A stretch of DNA of 64,000 nt, from the NCBI RefSeq assembly GCF_002224285.1, contig NZ_CP022436.1, forward strand, positions 4,836,001-4,900,000, in the 5' to 3' direction. Numbering within the stretch: position 1 is the stretch's first letter; every line of letters starts with the position of its first letter. Shown here in pieces: positions 49,850 through 59,633 of the stretch. This DNA comes from Arthrobacter sp. YN (GTDB lineage Bacteria > Actinomycetota > Actinomycetes > Actinomycetales > Micrococcaceae). The position numbers and the translations under genes were made by a program. The notes below the pieces were generated by a model. That model saw nothing but the letters and a program-made list of their open reading frames with translations, made no database searches and was not told where the DNA came from.

Positions 49850-50251
49850 GATATGACTCCTTGGTTGATCGAGGTACCGGGGAGCCGCAGCGCAACCCCC
49901 AGCATCCGGCCATCGCTGGCGGATGAAGCGATGCCCCCCATGCTTCTGTGTCCCAGGCTTCCGTGGCTACCCTTGGCTGTACGCCTCTTTTACGCCCGAA
50001 CAAGGGGTCAGAAATACGCTCATCGCGGATGCAAGTACTCAGGTTCTTGCGACCGACTACTTGGATGGGCGCCGGTAAATGCAGTCATGGCGGGGGCGGC
50101 GGGTACGTAACGTGGGGAACATTTCCGGGCGGTCCGGCAACGACTTTCGCGGCCGGCACATGCCACCCATCAAGCAACCTGCGCGAACATTGTGCCCGTC
50201 TTGAGCAAAAACTGCGCTGGGGTTCGAAGCTTTCGGGTTGATGACTTAACC
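49850..50251. other. Long upstream region of the secreted-protein operon
   Basis: About 400 nt with no convincing gene on either strand. It must hold the operon promoter and possibly a long leader. I see no clean palindrome or known riboswitch pattern. GGTAGCCACGGAAGCC on the transcribed strand has a passing likeness to c-di-GMP-I riboswitch ends, but the rest does not fit. Confidence 0.4.
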
Positions 50252-50298
50252 CCCGACGGCGGCCGGTCGCCTCTGTGAGGTGACCGACCGCCGTCGGG
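50252..50298 (-). terminator. Compound hairpin terminator behind lipA
   Basis: A 17-position stem with one mismatch (50252-50268 with 50282-50298) carries an inner CCTC/GAGG stem and a TGT loop. The base contains CCCGACGGCGG/CCGCCGTCGGG, the core seen in other terminators of this window. Confidence 0.85.
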
Positions 50299-50365
50299 CT
50301 ATGCCGTCGGTGGGGATGATTTCACCACGGGTGGGCAGCATGGGTGTTGGTCCTTGTGCGGGGGC

Positions 50366-51385
50366 TTAACCGTGGGCGGCGAGGATGGTGGAGGCTTCCT
50401 GGCGGGTGGTGCCGGAGTCCTGGATGCCCTCGGCAATGTGGGCGAGGTGGGCGGGGATGTCCCGGCCCTTCTTCCGCATCGCGGTGGCCCAGAGGCGCCC
50501 GGCCCGGTACGAGGACCGCACCAACGGACCCGACATCACACCAAGGAAACCGATCTCTTCGGCCTCGTGCTGGAGATCCACGAACTCCTGCGGCTTGACC
50601 CACCGGTCCACCGGCAAGTGCCGCTCGGACGGGCGCAGGTACTGGGTGATCGTGATCAAATCACACCCGGCCGCGTGCAGGTCCCGCAGCGCCTCGGAAA
50701 TTTCCTCCCGGGTCTCGCCCATGCCCAGGATCAGGTTGGACTTGGTCACCATGCCCAAATCCCGGCCCTGCGTGATCACATCAAGGGACCGCTCGTACCG
50801 GAAGGCCGGACGGATCCGCTTGAAAATCCTCGGCACGGTCTCCACGTTGTGCGCGAACACCTCGGGCTTGGAATCACAGATCGCCGCGATGTGCTCCGGC
50901 TTGCCGGAGAAATCGGGGATCAACAACTCCACCCCGGTGCCCGGGTTCAGCTCATGGATCTTCCGGACCGTTTCGGCGTACAACCACACACCCTCATCGG
51001 CCAGGTCATCACGGGCCACCCCGGTCACCGTCGCGTACCGCAGCTGCATGGCCTGCACGGAGCGGGCCACCTTGGTGGGTTCGAACATGTCCACCGGGGA
51101 CGGTTTGCCGGTATCGATCTGGCAGAAATCACAGCGCCGGGTGCACTCGGACCCGCCGATCAGGAACGTCGCTTCCTTGTCTTCCCAGCACTCAAAAATG
51201 TTCGGGCAGCCGGCCTCTTCACACACCGTGTGCAGGCCTTCCTTCTTCACCAGGTTCTTGAGCTGGACGAACTCCGGCCCCATCTGGACCTTGGCCTTGA
51301 TCCACTCGGGCTTACGTTCAACCGGGACCGCCGAGTTACGCTGCTCAACGCGCAGCAACTTACGGCCTTCAGGTGCGAGTGTCAT
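50366..51385 (-). CDS. lipA: Lipoyl synthase
   Basis: A 339-residue radical-SAM enzyme that inserts two sulfurs into octanoyl groups on lipoyl domains such as GcvH and the E2 subunits. The auxiliary cluster motif is [12 protein letters not shown] (about 55-66), the radical-SAM motif is CTRRCDFC (about 81-88), and the C-terminal [11 protein letters not shown] (about 286) supplies the auxiliary-cluster Ser. ATG 51385 has AAGGAACG upstream. Its place just behind the glycine-cleavage cluster makes sense, as GcvH needs lipoylation. The partner lipB is not in the window. Confidence 0.96.
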   Translation of the reverse strand: MTLAPEGRKLLRVEQRNSAVPVERKPEWIKAKVQMGPEFVQLKNLVKKEGLHTVCEEAGCPNIFECWEDKEATFLIGGSECTRRCDFCQIDTGKPSPVDMFEPTKVARSVQAMQLRYATVTGVARDDLADEGVWLYAETVRKIHELNPGTGVELLIPDFSGKPEHIAAICDSKPEVFAHNVETVPRIFKRIRPAFRYERSLDVITQGRDLGMVTKSNLILGMGETREEISEALRDLHAAGCDLITITQYLRPSERHLPVDRWVKPQEFVDLQHEAEEIGFLGVMSGPLVRSSYRAGRLWATAMRKKGRDIPAHLAHIAEGIQDSGTTRQEASTILAAHG

Positions 51386-51488
51386 GACGTTCCTTTGTGT
51401 TGATCTCTAAATTCTTGCGTTGCGGGGCCTGCCCTGCGTGCTTTGCCTGGGTTTTAGGCGTCACAGCGGGCCTCACAACAGGCGTTTT

Positions 51489-52889
51489 TCAGCATTCGAC
51501 GACGTTGACGGCGAGGCCGCCCATCGCTGTTTCTTTGTACTTATGGGACATGTCCTTGCCCGTTTCCCGCATGGTCACAATGACCTCATCCAACGAGACC
51601 CGGTGTGTTCCGTCGCCCCAGAGCGCCATCTTCGCGGCGTTGATAGCCTTCGCCGCAGCGATCGCGTTCCGCTCAATACACGGAATCTGCACCAACCCCC
51701 CGATCGGATCACACGTCAACCCCAAATTATGTTCCATCGCGATCTCCGCCGCGTTCTCCACCTGCCCCGGCGTACCACCCATCACCTCAGCCAAACCAGC
51801 AGCAGCCATCGACGACGCCGACCCCACCTCACCCTGACACCCCACCTCAGCCCCCGAAATGGAGGCCTGCTCCTTGTACAACACACCCACAGCACCGGCA
51901 GTGAGCAAGAACTTCACCACCACATCGTCCCGGTCCTTTTGGGAGGCCTTGTCCATGCCCGGAGCATAATTCAACGCGTAATACAGCACCGCAGGAATAA
52001 TCCCCGCCGCACCATTGGTCGGCGCCGTCACCACACGGCCACCCGAGGCGTTCTCCTCATTGACGGCCAGGGCGATCAGGTTCACCCACTCCTGCCAATA
52101 CTTCGGATCGTTCCGGTCCTTGTCCTCCTTCAGCAGCCGCTCCAACCAATCAGGAGCACGACGACGAACCCTCAACCCACCAGGCAGGACACCCTCACGC
52201 TTCAAACTGGTTTCAACACAGGCTTCCATCACCGACCAGATATGCAGCAAACCCTCCCGGATCTCCTCCTCCGACCGGGACGCCCGCTCGTTGATGAACA
52301 TGATGTCGCTGATCCCCAAACCCTTCGAGGAGCACCGGCCCATCAACTCCGCCGCTGTCCTAAAAGGCAACGGCAACTCCTTCTTCGACTCCTCCAACTC
52401 CTGCTGAGCCGCGTTCTCCTCACCCTCACGGACAATGAACCCGCCACCGACCGAAAAGAACGTCGCCTCCCGCACGATGTTTCCCTCAGCATCGGAGACA
52501 GCAAACTTCATCCCATTCGTATGCCGCGGCAACACCGTCAACGGATGCAGCACCATATCCCCCACCGCATAGTCCAGGAGCGTGCCGCCGGCCAGGTTGA
52601 GCTTTCCCGTCTCAGCAATGGAATCCAGCCGTTCCTCCACCTCGTCAGGCAGGATCTCCTCGGGGTCGTATCCCTCGAGCCCCAGCAGGACGGCTGTGAA
52701 GGTGCCGTGCCCCTTGCCGGTGGCGGCCAACGATCCATACAGATCGACCCGCAAACCGGCAACGGACTCAAGCACTCCGGACTCACGAAGCTCACGGGCA
52801 AACACCGCCCCGGCGCGCATCGGCCCCACAGTATGAGAGCTCGACGGCCCAATGCCTACAGAGAACAGATCGAAGACCCCAACGGCCAT
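51489..52889 (-). CDS. sdaA: L-serine ammonia-lyase, iron-sulfur type
   Basis: A 466-residue single-chain L-serine dehydratase making pyruvate and ammonia. It starts [27 protein letters not shown], with the family SSSHT motif. Three [4Fe-4S] cysteines are visible in [15 protein letters not shown] and QIPCIERN. The protein ends VVEC, and a C-terminal Cys in this enzyme type folds back onto the cluster. ATG 52889 has GAGGAAAT upstream. It follows glyA in the same direction, so serine from glycine can be drained to pyruvate. Confidence 0.95.
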   Translation of the reverse strand: MAVGVFDLFSVGIGPSSSHTVGPMRAGAVFARELRESGVLESVAGLRVDLYGSLAATGKGHGTFTAVLLGLEGYDPEEILPDEVEERLDSIAETGKLNLAGGTLLDYAVGDMVLHPLTVLPRHTNGMKFAVSDAEGNIVREATFFSVGGGFIVREGEENAAQQELEESKKELPLPFRTAAELMGRCSSKGLGISDIMFINERASRSEEEIREGLLHIWSVMEACVETSLKREGVLPGGLRVRRRAPDWLERLLKEDKDRNDPKYWQEWVNLIALAVNEENASGGRVVTAPTNGAAGIIPAVLYYALNYAPGMDKASQKDRDDVVVKFLLTAGAVGVLYKEQASISGAEVGCQGEVGSASSMAAAGLAEVMGGTPGQVENAAEIAMEHNLGLTCDPIGGLVQIPCIERNAIAAAKAINAAKMALWGDGTHRVSLDEVIVTMRETGKDMSHKYKETAMGGLAVNVVEC

Positions 52890-53159
52890 GGCTATTTCCT
52901 CACTAAGTAAAACGACATTGAACCCGCCCCGCCCCCAACAAACGGAACGGACCCCAAACCCCCCTTCGCCGATTCGGGGCTTCGCTGCAAAACCCGGCGC
53001 ACCCACGGCACGTCCCGCAGCACCCCCCGAATCGGACAGAACACCAACGCACTCCCAAACCAACCCAACGCCCGAAGAACACCCCCGGCAGCTGGGCCTA
53101 TTTCTCAGACAAGCGAACCCGAGTCCGGTCCTGAGACGGCGATCAGGCATGCGGCCCTC
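52890..53159 (-). promoter_or_regulatory. sdaA upstream region with a long-range stem
   Basis: CCGATTCGGGG (52969-52979) pairs with CCCCGAATCGG (53025-53035). Inside it, GCTGC (52984-52988) pairs with GCAGC (53017-53021), giving a two-part stem around a 28-nt loop about 80-145 nt before sdaA. It could be a structured leader or a terminator reached from glyA. No gene is apparent in the region. Confidence 0.45.
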
Positions 53160-53254
53160 ATGGGCCTGAGGTCCGGCAGCGGGCGTCCAAGGGAGCATCG
53201 CATCCGCTCAGCGGGTGCCTATGCGACCGAGCCCGCCGAGGACTTCAGGCCCAT
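53160..53254 (-). repeat. 95-nt structured element, copy 1, behind glyA
   Basis: A 15-bp outer stem (53160-53174 with 53240-53254, one G-T pair) encloses a 65-nt core. The core contains a GCGGGC/GCCCGC stem (53179-53184 with 53231-53236) and a hairpin GCATCCGC-TCA-GCGGGTGC (53200-53218). It begins 20 nt after the glyA stop on the transcribed strand. The core matches copy 2 at 58 of 65 positions, while the outer stem differs at five paired positions with base pairing kept. Unknown family. Confidence 0.75.
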
Positions 53255-53274
53255 CGGCCAACGCAACCGAGCGA

Positions 53275-54594
53275 CTAGCTCAGGTTCGCGACTCCCGGGT
53301 ACAGCGGGTGCGCCTTCGCAAGAACGTCAACACGGTGACGCAGCCCGGAAAGGTCCGCGTCGGCGTCGGCGATCAAGGCCTCGGCGATGATGTCCGCCAC
53401 CTCGCGGAAGGCTGCTTCGCCGAAGCCGCGCGTCGCCAACGCCGGAGTGCCGATGCGCAGTCCGGAGGTGACCATGGGCGGGCGGGGGTCGAACGGGACG
53501 GCGTTGCGGTTGACGGTGATGTCGATCGCGGCAAGGCGGTCTTCGGCTTGCTGGCCGTCGAGTTCGCAGTTGCGGAGATCGACAAGGACCAGGTGTACGT
53601 CCGTTCCACCGGAGACGACGCTGATGCCCTTGGCGGCGACGTCGGGCTGGACCAGTCGCTCGGCGAGGATGCGTGCACCGGCGAGGACGCGTTCCTGACG
53701 CTCACGGAACTCCTCCGAGGCGGCGATCTTGAACGCCACAGCCTTGCCGGCGATGACGTGCTCCAGCGGGCCGCCTTGCTGGCCGGGGAACACGGCCGAG
53801 TTGATCTTCTTGGCGATGTCGGCGTCGTTGGAGAGGATGATGCCGCCACGGGGACCGGCGAGGGTCTTGTGCGTGGTGGACGTGGTGACGTGCGCCTGCG
53901 GGACCGGCGAGGGGTGCAGTCCCGCAGCCACCAGGCCGGCGAAGTGGGCCATGTCCACCATGAGGTAGGCGCCCACGGAGTCGGCGATCCGGCGGAACTC
54001 AGCGAAGTCCAGCTGCCGCGCATAGGCGGACCAGCCGGCAACGATCAGCGCAGGTTTGTGCTCCTGTGCCAGGGCCTCAACTTCGGCCATGTCCACCGTG
54101 TGGGTGTCCTCGCGGACGCCGTAGGGAACCACGTTGTAGAGCTTGCCGGAGAAGTTGATGCGCATGCCGTGCGTGAGGTGCCCGCCGTGAGCCAGGTTCA
54201 GGCCCATGATGGTGTCACCGGGCTTGATGAGGGCGTGCATCACCGAGGCGTTGGCCTGGGCACCAGAGTGTGGCTGGACGTTCGCGAACTCAGCACCGAA
54301 AAGGGACTTGATGCGCTCAATCGCCAGCTGCTCGATCACATCGACGTGCTCGCAGCCGCCGTAGTAGCGCTTGCCCGGGTAACCTTCGGCGTACTTGTTG
54401 GTCAGGACCGAGCCTTGGGCCTGCATGACGGCAACGGCCGTGTGGTTCTCCGAGGCGATCATTTCCAGGCCGTCGCGCTGGCGACCCAGTTCGTCGTCGA
54501 TCTTCGCAGCGATCTCAGGATCCAGCTCGGACAGCTGGGCGTCCAACGACGCCGACACCACCTGCTGGTACTCAGTGACAGATACCGGGTTCAC
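53275..54594 (-). CDS. glyA: Serine hydroxymethyltransferase
   Basis: A 439-residue PLP enzyme interconverting serine and glycine with tetrahydrofolate. The PLP lysine lies in [14 protein letters not shown] (about 240), [17 protein letters not shown] is near 80, and the N-terminal [15 protein letters not shown] is standard. GTG 54594 overlaps the gcvH stop (GTGA), so the two are co-translated. In this cluster it consumes methylene-THF released by glycine cleavage. A second glyA may exist elsewhere; not seen here. Confidence 0.95.
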   Translation of the reverse strand: MNPVSVTEYQQVVSASLDAQLSELDPEIAAKIDDELGRQRDGLEMIASENHTAVAVMQAQGSVLTNKYAEGYPGKRYYGGCEHVDVIEQLAIERIKSLFGAEFANVQPHSGAQANASVMHALIKPGDTIMGLNLAHGGHLTHGMRINFSGKLYNVVPYGVREDTHTVDMAEVEALAQEHKPALIVAGWSAYARQLDFAEFRRIADSVGAYLMVDMAHFAGLVAAGLHPSPVPQAHVTTSTTHKTLAGPRGGIILSNDADIAKKINSAVFPGQQGGPLEHVIAGKAVAFKIAASEEFRERQERVLAGARILAERLVQPDVAAKGISVVSGGTDVHLVLVDLRNCELDGQQAEDRLAAIDITVNRNAVPFDPRPPMVTSGLRIGTPALATRGFGEAAFREVADIIAEALIADADADLSGLRHRVDVLAKAHPLYPGVANLS

Positions 54595-54974
54595 AGCTCT
54601 CCACCGTTCGTTGCAGCGTATTCTTCGGCCGACATGAGCGGCCCTTCCTCCGTGGCGGCCACCTTGAACAGCCAGCCCGCGCCGTAAGGATCGTTGTTGA
54701 TGAGGGCGGGATCGGAGACAACGGCGTCGTTGATCTCGGTCACCTCCCCCGTCACGGGCGAGTACAGGTCCGACACCGACTTGGTCGACTCCACCTCGCC
54801 GCAGGTCTCGCCAGCGGTCACCGTCGAACCAACCTCGGGCAGGTCCACATACACAATGTCGCCCAAGGCATCAGCGGCAACCGCGGAAATCCCGATCCCC
54901 ACAGGCCCATCACCATCAGCGGCAACCCACTCGTGCTCAGCCGAGTATTTCAATTCAGCAACTACTTTGCTCAT
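54591..54974 (-). CDS. gcvH: Glycine cleavage system H protein
   Basis: A 127-residue lipoyl carrier. The lipoylation Lys is in [16 protein letters not shown] (about 64), the Glu-Ser-Thr-Lys context is canonical, and the length matches the family. It shuttles the aminomethyl group between GcvP, GcvT and the L protein. ATG 54974 has AAGGAATC upstream. It is separated from gcvT by 172 nt that hold a 95-nt structured element, and overlaps glyA downstream. Confidence 0.95.
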   Translation of the reverse strand: MSKVVAELKYSAEHEWVAADGDGPVGIGISAVAADALGDIVYVDLPEVGSTVTAGETCGEVESTKSVSDLYSPVTGEVTEINDAVVSDPALINNDPYGAGWLFKVAATEEGPLMSAEEYAATNGGEL

Positions 54975-55045
54975 CAGATTCCTTCTCTCACTAACTGAAA
55001 CTTTTCAAGATCACCCGCGGCAGGGTAACCATCCCCCCGGCCCCT

Positions 55046-55140
55046 GTGGGAGTGACATCCGGAAGCGGGCGTCCAAGGGAGCATCGCGTCCGCCCAGCGG
55101 GCGCTTCTGCGACCGAGCCCGCGGAGGATGTCACTCCCAC
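55046..55140 (-). repeat. 95-nt structured element, copy 2, behind gcvT
   Basis: The outer stem is perfect over 15 bp (55046-55060 with 55126-55140) and extends by CCC/GGG past one mismatch. The 65-nt core (55061-55125) has the same inner stem (55065-55070 with 55117-55122) and the hairpin GCGTCCGC-CCA-GCGGGCGC (55086-55104). Its G-C pair at the third position is A-T in copy 1. It starts 6 nt after the gcvT stop on the transcribed strand. Confidence 0.75.
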
Positions 55141-55146
55141 CGGGAC

Positions 55147-56295
55147 CTATTTTTGGCGCTTGTAGAACGGCAGCGGCACAACTTCGAACGGTTCGGATTT
55201 GCCGCGCAAGTCCACTTCCACGATCGTGCCCGGCTCTGAATGCTCGACGTCGATATACGCCAAGGCGACCGGGTAACCGAGCGTGGGGCTCGGTTGGCCG
55301 GAGGTGACTTCGCCGATGAGTGAGCCGTCTTTGAGGACCGAGTAGTGTCCGCGGGCGGCGCGGCGTCCGGTGCCCTTGAGGCCCACGAGCTTCTGGCCGA
55401 GAACCGATCCGACGCCGGCTGCCTTGATCGACGTCAGCGCTTCCCGGCCAACGAAGTCGCTTTCCTTGGCCAGGGAAACTACGGGGCCGAGCCCTGCGGT
55501 GTAGGCATTGACGTGGGTGGAAAGCTCGTTGCCGTAGAGGGGCATGCCGGCTTCCAGACGCAGCGAGTCGCGGGCTGCGAGTCCTGCTGGGATGAGGCCG
55601 TGGCCGTCACCTGCTTCGAGCAGTGCTTCCCAGAGGCCCGGGGCGTCGAGGTTCGGGACGTAGATTTCGAAGCCGTCTTCGCCGGTGTAGCCGGTGCGGG
55701 CCAGCAGCAGGTCCTGGGTGCCGCCGTCGAACGTCAGTCCAACCTCAACCGCAGCGTAGTACTTCAGTTCGGTGACCAGCGCGTGCTGATCGGCGGGAAC
55801 CAGGGTCAGCAGGATGGCTTCGGCGTTGGGGCCCTGCACCGCGATCAGTGAGGTCTCCGCTGAGGCATCGTCCACCACGACGTCGAAACCTGCCGCGCGC
55901 TTCCGCAGCGCCGCAGCGACCACCTTGGCGTTGCCCGCGTTCGGGACCACCAGGTACTTGTCCACGCCCTCTTCGGGAGAGGGCCGACGGTAGGTAATGA
56001 GGTCGTCGATGATGCCGCCGTCGGTGTTGCAGATCAGCGAGTACTTCGCTTTGCCCTCGGCGATCGCGGACAACTTGCCTACCAGCGCGTAGTCCAGGAA
56101 GGCAGCCGCGTCCGGGCCGCTGACCCAGACTTCGCCCATGTGGGAGAGGTCGAACAAGCCCGCGGACTTGCGGACGGCGTGGTGCTCGGCGAGCTCCGAC
56201 TCGTACTTCAGGGGCATCTGCCAGCCGCCGAAGTCCGTGAAGGAAGCGCCGGCCTTTTTGTGCTGCTCATAGAGAGCTGTGTAGTTCTCAGACAT
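55147..56295 (-). CDS. gcvT: Glycine cleavage system T protein (aminomethyltransferase)
   Basis: A 382-residue folate-dependent enzyme that releases ammonia from the aminomethyl-lipoyl intermediate and forms methylene-THF. The family markers are FDLSHMGEVWVSGPDAAAFL (about 48), RTGYTGEDGFEIYVP (about 196) and the C-terminal PTLGYPVALAYI. ATG 56295 has AAGGACT upstream and follows the gcvP stop by 11 bases. A 95-nt structured element starts right behind its stop codon. Confidence 0.95.
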   Translation of the reverse strand: MSENYTALYEQHKKAGASFTDFGGWQMPLKYESELAEHHAVRKSAGLFDLSHMGEVWVSGPDAAAFLDYALVGKLSAIAEGKAKYSLICNTDGGIIDDLITYRRPSPEEGVDKYLVVPNAGNAKVVAAALRKRAAGFDVVVDDASAETSLIAVQGPNAEAILLTLVPADQHALVTELKYYAAVEVGLTFDGGTQDLLLARTGYTGEDGFEIYVPNLDAPGLWEALLEAGDGHGLIPAGLAARDSLRLEAGMPLYGNELSTHVNAYTAGLGPVVSLAKESDFVGREALTSIKAAGVGSVLGQKLVGLKGTGRRAARGHYSVLKDGSLIGEVTSGQPSPTLGYPVALAYIDVEHSEPGTIVEVDLRGKSEPFEVVPLPFYKRQK

Positions 56296-56306
56296 GTCGG
56301 GAGTCC

Positions 56307-59168
56307 TTAGTTTTCAAAGTCTTCAAGCGGAGGGCAGGAGCACACAAGATTCCGGTCACCTGCGGCACCGTCGATCCTGCCGACGGGCGGGAAGTACTTG
56401 TCCTGCTTGAGGTGGTGGACGGGGAACGCGGCCTGCTCACGCGGGTAGTCGCGCCCCCAGTCGGAACTGACGACGGCGGCAGCCGTGTGCGGTGCGTTGC
56501 GCAGCGGCGACTTCTCAACAGTGAAATCACCGCTGGCCACCTGCTCGATCTCTGCGCGGATGGTGATCATAGCTTCGATGAAGCGGTCGATCTCGGCCAG
56601 GTCTTCGGACTCCGTCGGCTCCACCATCAACGTGCCCGCCACGGGGAACGCGAGGGTGGGGGCGTGGAAGCCGAAGTCGATCAAGCGCTTGGCCACATCC
56701 TCGGCCGTGACACCCGTGCGGGAGGTCAGTTCACGGAGGTCCAGGATGCACTCGTGCGCCACGAGTCCTCCTTCGCCTGTGTACAGGACGGGGAAGTGCT
56801 CATCCAGTCGGGAGGCAACATAGTTGGCAGCAAGAAGCGCCGACTTGGTGGCTTCCGTCAGACCCTGCCCGCCCATGAGCTTCACATAGGCCCAGGAAAT
56901 CGGGAGGACACCGGCCGAGCCGTAGCGCGAGGCAGAAATGGCCACGCCGTGCCCTTCCTCATGGGACGCTTTGTTCGCGTCGCCCGGCATGAACGGAGCC
57001 AAGTGGGCTTTCGCAGCAACAGGGCCAACACCCGGGCCGCCGCCGCCGTGCGGGATGCAGAAAGTCTTGTGCAGGTTCAGGTGGGACACGTCGCCGCCGA
57101 ACTTGCCCGGCTGGGCGAGCCCAACGAGTGCGTTGAGGTTGGCGCCGTCAACGTAGACCTGGCCGCCGGCCTCGTGGATCGCGTCGCAGACCTCGCGGAC
57201 GTCGGCGTCGTACACACCGTGCGTGGAGGGGTAGGTGATCATGATGCAGGACAGGACGTCTTTGTTGGCCTCGATCTTGGCCGTCAGATCCGCGTGATCG
57301 ATGGTGCCGTCAGCAGCCGTGGCCACCACCACTACCTTCATGCCTGCCAGCACAGCAGACGCTGCATTGGTGCCGTGGGCCGACGCCGGGATCAGGCAGA
57401 CAGTGCGCTGCTCATCACCGCTGGAAAAGTGGTAGCCGCGGATCGCCAACAGACCGGCGAGCTCACCCTGGGAACCGGCATTCGGCTGAATGGAGACCTG
57501 GTCATATCCGGTGATCTCGGTGAGGTCCGCTTCCAGGTCGGAGATCAGCTCGCGCCAACCCTCGGTCTGGGAATCCGGGGCGAACGGGTGGATGGAGGCG
57601 AACTCCGGCCAGGAAATCGCCTCCATCTCAGCGGTGGCGTTCAGCTTCATGGTGCACGAACCCAGCGGGATCATAGTGCGATCCAGTGCGAGGTCCCGGT
57701 CCGACAGCTTGCGGATATAGCGCAACAACTGCGTCTCGGAACGGTGCGTGTTGAACACTGGGTGCTGCAGGAAATCGGACGAACGGACCACGTCAGCGGG
57801 CAGTTCGAACCCGGAGGCGTCCCCTACCGGGCCGGCACCAAAGGCGACGGCTACCGCTGAGAGGACCTCCGGCGTCGTGGTTTCATCAACGGAGACACCA
57901 ACGGTGTCGGCATCGATGAGGCGCAGGTTGATGCCGCGGGCTTCGGCTGCTGCGATGACCTTGTCGGCCTTGCCCGGGACACGGACAGTGAGGGTGTCGA
58001 AGAAGGACTCGGAGACAAGTTCCCGGCCGGCCTTTTGCAGGGCCGAAGCCAAAACACGGGCGTGTCCGTGGACGGTCTCGGCGATCGATTTCAAGCCCTC
58101 GGGACCGTGGTACACCGCGTACATCGAGGCGACAATGGCGAGCAATGCCTGCGCGGTGCAGATGTTGGACGTGGCCTTTTCGCGGCGGATGTGCTGCTCG
58201 CGGGTCTGGAGTGCCAAACGGTACGCAGGGACGCCGGCGTTGTCTTTGGAGACGCCCACGATGCGGCCGGGAAGCGTGCGCTCCATGCCTTCGCGGACGG
58301 CCATGTAGGCAGCATGCGGGCCGCCAAAGAACAGCGGGACACCGAAGCGCTGCGCAGTTCCGACGGCGATGTCCGCACCTTGTTCGCCCGGAGGCGTGAT
58401 GAGGGTGAGCGCCAGCAAATCCGCGGCCACCGTGACCAGTGCTCCGCGTTCCTTGGCGTCAGCAATCACAGCGGTGTGGTCGAAAACCCGGCCCGAAACG
58501 CCGGGCTGCTGCAGGACGATGCCGTTGATGTCGCCGTCGGGAAGCCCGGCCGAAAGGTCAGAAATCTGAACTTCGAAGCCCAGCGCCTCGGCGCGGCCCT
58601 TCACGATCGCGATGGTCTGCGGGAGGAGGTCCGCGTCCAGGACAGTCTTGCCGTCCTTGGCAGTTTTGTTCTTGTTGGCGCGGCGCATCAGCAGCACAGC
58701 TTCGGCAACGGCGGTGGCTTCATCCAACAACGAGGCGTTGGCTACGGGAAGTCCGGTGAGGTCCTGGACCATGGTCTGGAAGTTGAGCAGCGCCTCAAGG
58801 CGGCCCTGCGAAATTTCAGGCTGGTACGGCGTGTAGGCCGTGTACCAAGCGGGAGCTTCCAGGATGTTGCGGCGGATCACCGGGGGCGTCACGGTGTCGT
58901 AGTAGCCCTGACCGATCATCTGGACAGCGGTCTTGTTTTTGGACGCGAGCTTGCGGAGCTCGGCGAGGACCTGCACCTCGGTGAGGGCGTCGTTTCCACT
59001 CGAAAGCCTAAGTGCAGCTTCCTGGCGGATGGAATCGGGGACGGCGACGTCTACCAGGCCGTCGACAGAGTCGTAGCCGATGGCCTTGAGCATGGTGTCA
59101 ACGTCGGCTTGGCGGCGGGCGCCAATGTGCCGGTCCGCGAAGGCGGTGGGGGTTGATTGAACAGTCAA
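56307..59168 (-). CDS. gcvP: Glycine dehydrogenase (decarboxylating), P protein
   Basis: A 953-residue PLP enzyme that decarboxylates glycine and loads the aminomethyl group onto GcvH. It has the usual two-half architecture in one chain: [15 protein letters not shown] at the N-terminus, and the PLP lysine in [17 protein letters not shown] (about 700). I prefer TTG 59168 as start because GGAG lies six bases before it; ATG 59180 in the same frame contains that site and is the alternative. First gene of the cluster, preceded by a tandem glycine riboswitch. Confidence 0.94.
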   Translation of the reverse strand: MTVQSTPTAFADRHIGARRQADVDTMLKAIGYDSVDGLVDVAVPDSIRQEAALRLSSGNDALTEVQVLAELRKLASKNKTAVQMIGQGYYDTVTPPVIRRNILEAPAWYTAYTPYQPEISQGRLEALLNFQTMVQDLTGLPVANASLLDEATAVAEAVLLMRRANKNKTAKDGKTVLDADLLPQTIAIVKGRAEALGFEVQISDLSAGLPDGDINGIVLQQPGVSGRVFDHTAVIADAKERGALVTVAADLLALTLITPPGEQGADIAVGTAQRFGVPLFFGGPHAAYMAVREGMERTLPGRIVGVSKDNAGVPAYRLALQTREQHIRREKATSNICTAQALLAIVASMYAVYHGPEGLKSIAETVHGHARVLASALQKAGRELVSESFFDTLTVRVPGKADKVIAAAEARGINLRLIDADTVGVSVDETTTPEVLSAVAVAFGAGPVGDASGFELPADVVRSSDFLQHPVFNTHRSETQLLRYIRKLSDRDLALDRTMIPLGSCTMKLNATAEMEAISWPEFASIHPFAPDSQTEGWRELISDLEADLTEITGYDQVSIQPNAGSQGELAGLLAIRGYHFSSGDEQRTVCLIPASAHGTNAASAVLAGMKVVVVATAADGTIDHADLTAKIEANKDVLSCIMITYPSTHGVYDADVREVCDAIHEAGGQVYVDGANLNALVGLAQPGKFGGDVSHLNLHKTFCIPHGGGGPGVGPVAAKAHLAPFMPGDANKASHEEGHGVAISASRYGSAGVLPISWAYVKLMGGQGLTEATKSALLAANYVASRLDEHFPVLYTGEGGLVAHECILDLRELTSRTGVTAEDVAKRLIDFGFHAPTLAFPVAGTLMVEPTESEDLAEIDRFIEAMITIRAEIEQVASGDFTVEKSPLRNAPHTAAAVVSSDWGRDYPREQAAFPVHHLKQDKYFPPVGRIDGAAGDRNLVCSCPPLEDFEN

Positions 59169-59231
59169 GAGGAACTCCATGATTCAGGCGCCCAGTGAGC
59201 GCCACGATGATGTGGGGTTCCTCCCCGCTCT

Positions 59232-59412
59232 GTATTGGACCTGAGAGATTCCGCAGGAATGGTTGCCTGCTTGCACCGTCGGTGAGCCCGGTTGCCCGGA
59301 CTGCTTTCCAGAGTTGCCTAACCGCGGCGGTACATGGGCCTGAGAGATTCCTGGGGAGGATTTGCTCCTACGGCGCCTGACTGGATGTACCGGCAGGACT
59401 CTCCCGCCGCAG
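59232..59412 (-). ncRNA. Tandem glycine riboswitch upstream of gcvP
   Basis: Two glycine aptamers lie on the transcribed strand. Aptamer 1 (about 59412-59338) reads GGCGGGAGAG ... GCGCCGTAGGAGCAAATCC ... AATCTCTCAGG. Aptamer 2 (about 59315-59239) has the GACGGTGCAAGCAGGCAACC core and again ends GGAATCTCTCAGGT. This pair of conserved blocks is diagnostic. It should turn gcvP expression on when glycine is plentiful. A likely promoter is TTGCGC (59480-59475) and TATGGT (59456-59451). Confidence 0.93.
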
Positions 59413-59633
59413 ATCAAAAGCGTTGCGTCACGATGAGTGACACGCTTCACACCATAGCGGGTTGTTTTGAAAAAGCGCAAGCAAGGTGTGGCTACTTCCC
59501 ACCAACCCTCTCTCACTTCCCAAGCCCTTCCCACCAACCGTCTCTCACATACCGCTTACACCGGCTGGAAACCCCGGAGTGGTATTTTGATCTCTGCTGG
59601 AGGCAGACACTGCACCTATTCGGAGGATCATCC
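59413..59633. promoter_or_regulatory. Divergent promoter region of gcvP and mscL, with a 22-bp direct repeat
   Basis: It contains the gcvP promoter described with the riboswitch. Toward mscL, a 22-bp direct repeat reading CTTCCCACCAACCCTCTCTC then AC (59495-59516) recurs at 59527-59548 with one mismatch, 32 bp apart. The repeat may bind a regulator on one face of the helix (three turns). Confidence 0.45.

Noticed and set aside
49850..50251. Possible c-di-GMP-I riboswitch before the secreted-protein operon
   Set aside because: Only a short GGTAGCCACGGAAGCC-like end resembles the consensus. The conserved core and pairing could not be found.
53160..55140. The 95-nt elements as ordinary intrinsic terminators
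   Set aside because: Neither is followed by a T-tract on the transcribed strand, and the conserved 65-nt core is far too long for a terminator loop. A termination role is still possible but not the default reading.
56412..57860. Long forward open frames opposite gcvP (also at 58035-59156)
   Set aside because: These are typical GC-rich antisense shadows of a highly conserved gene, with Gly/Arg/His-rich translations and no motifs.
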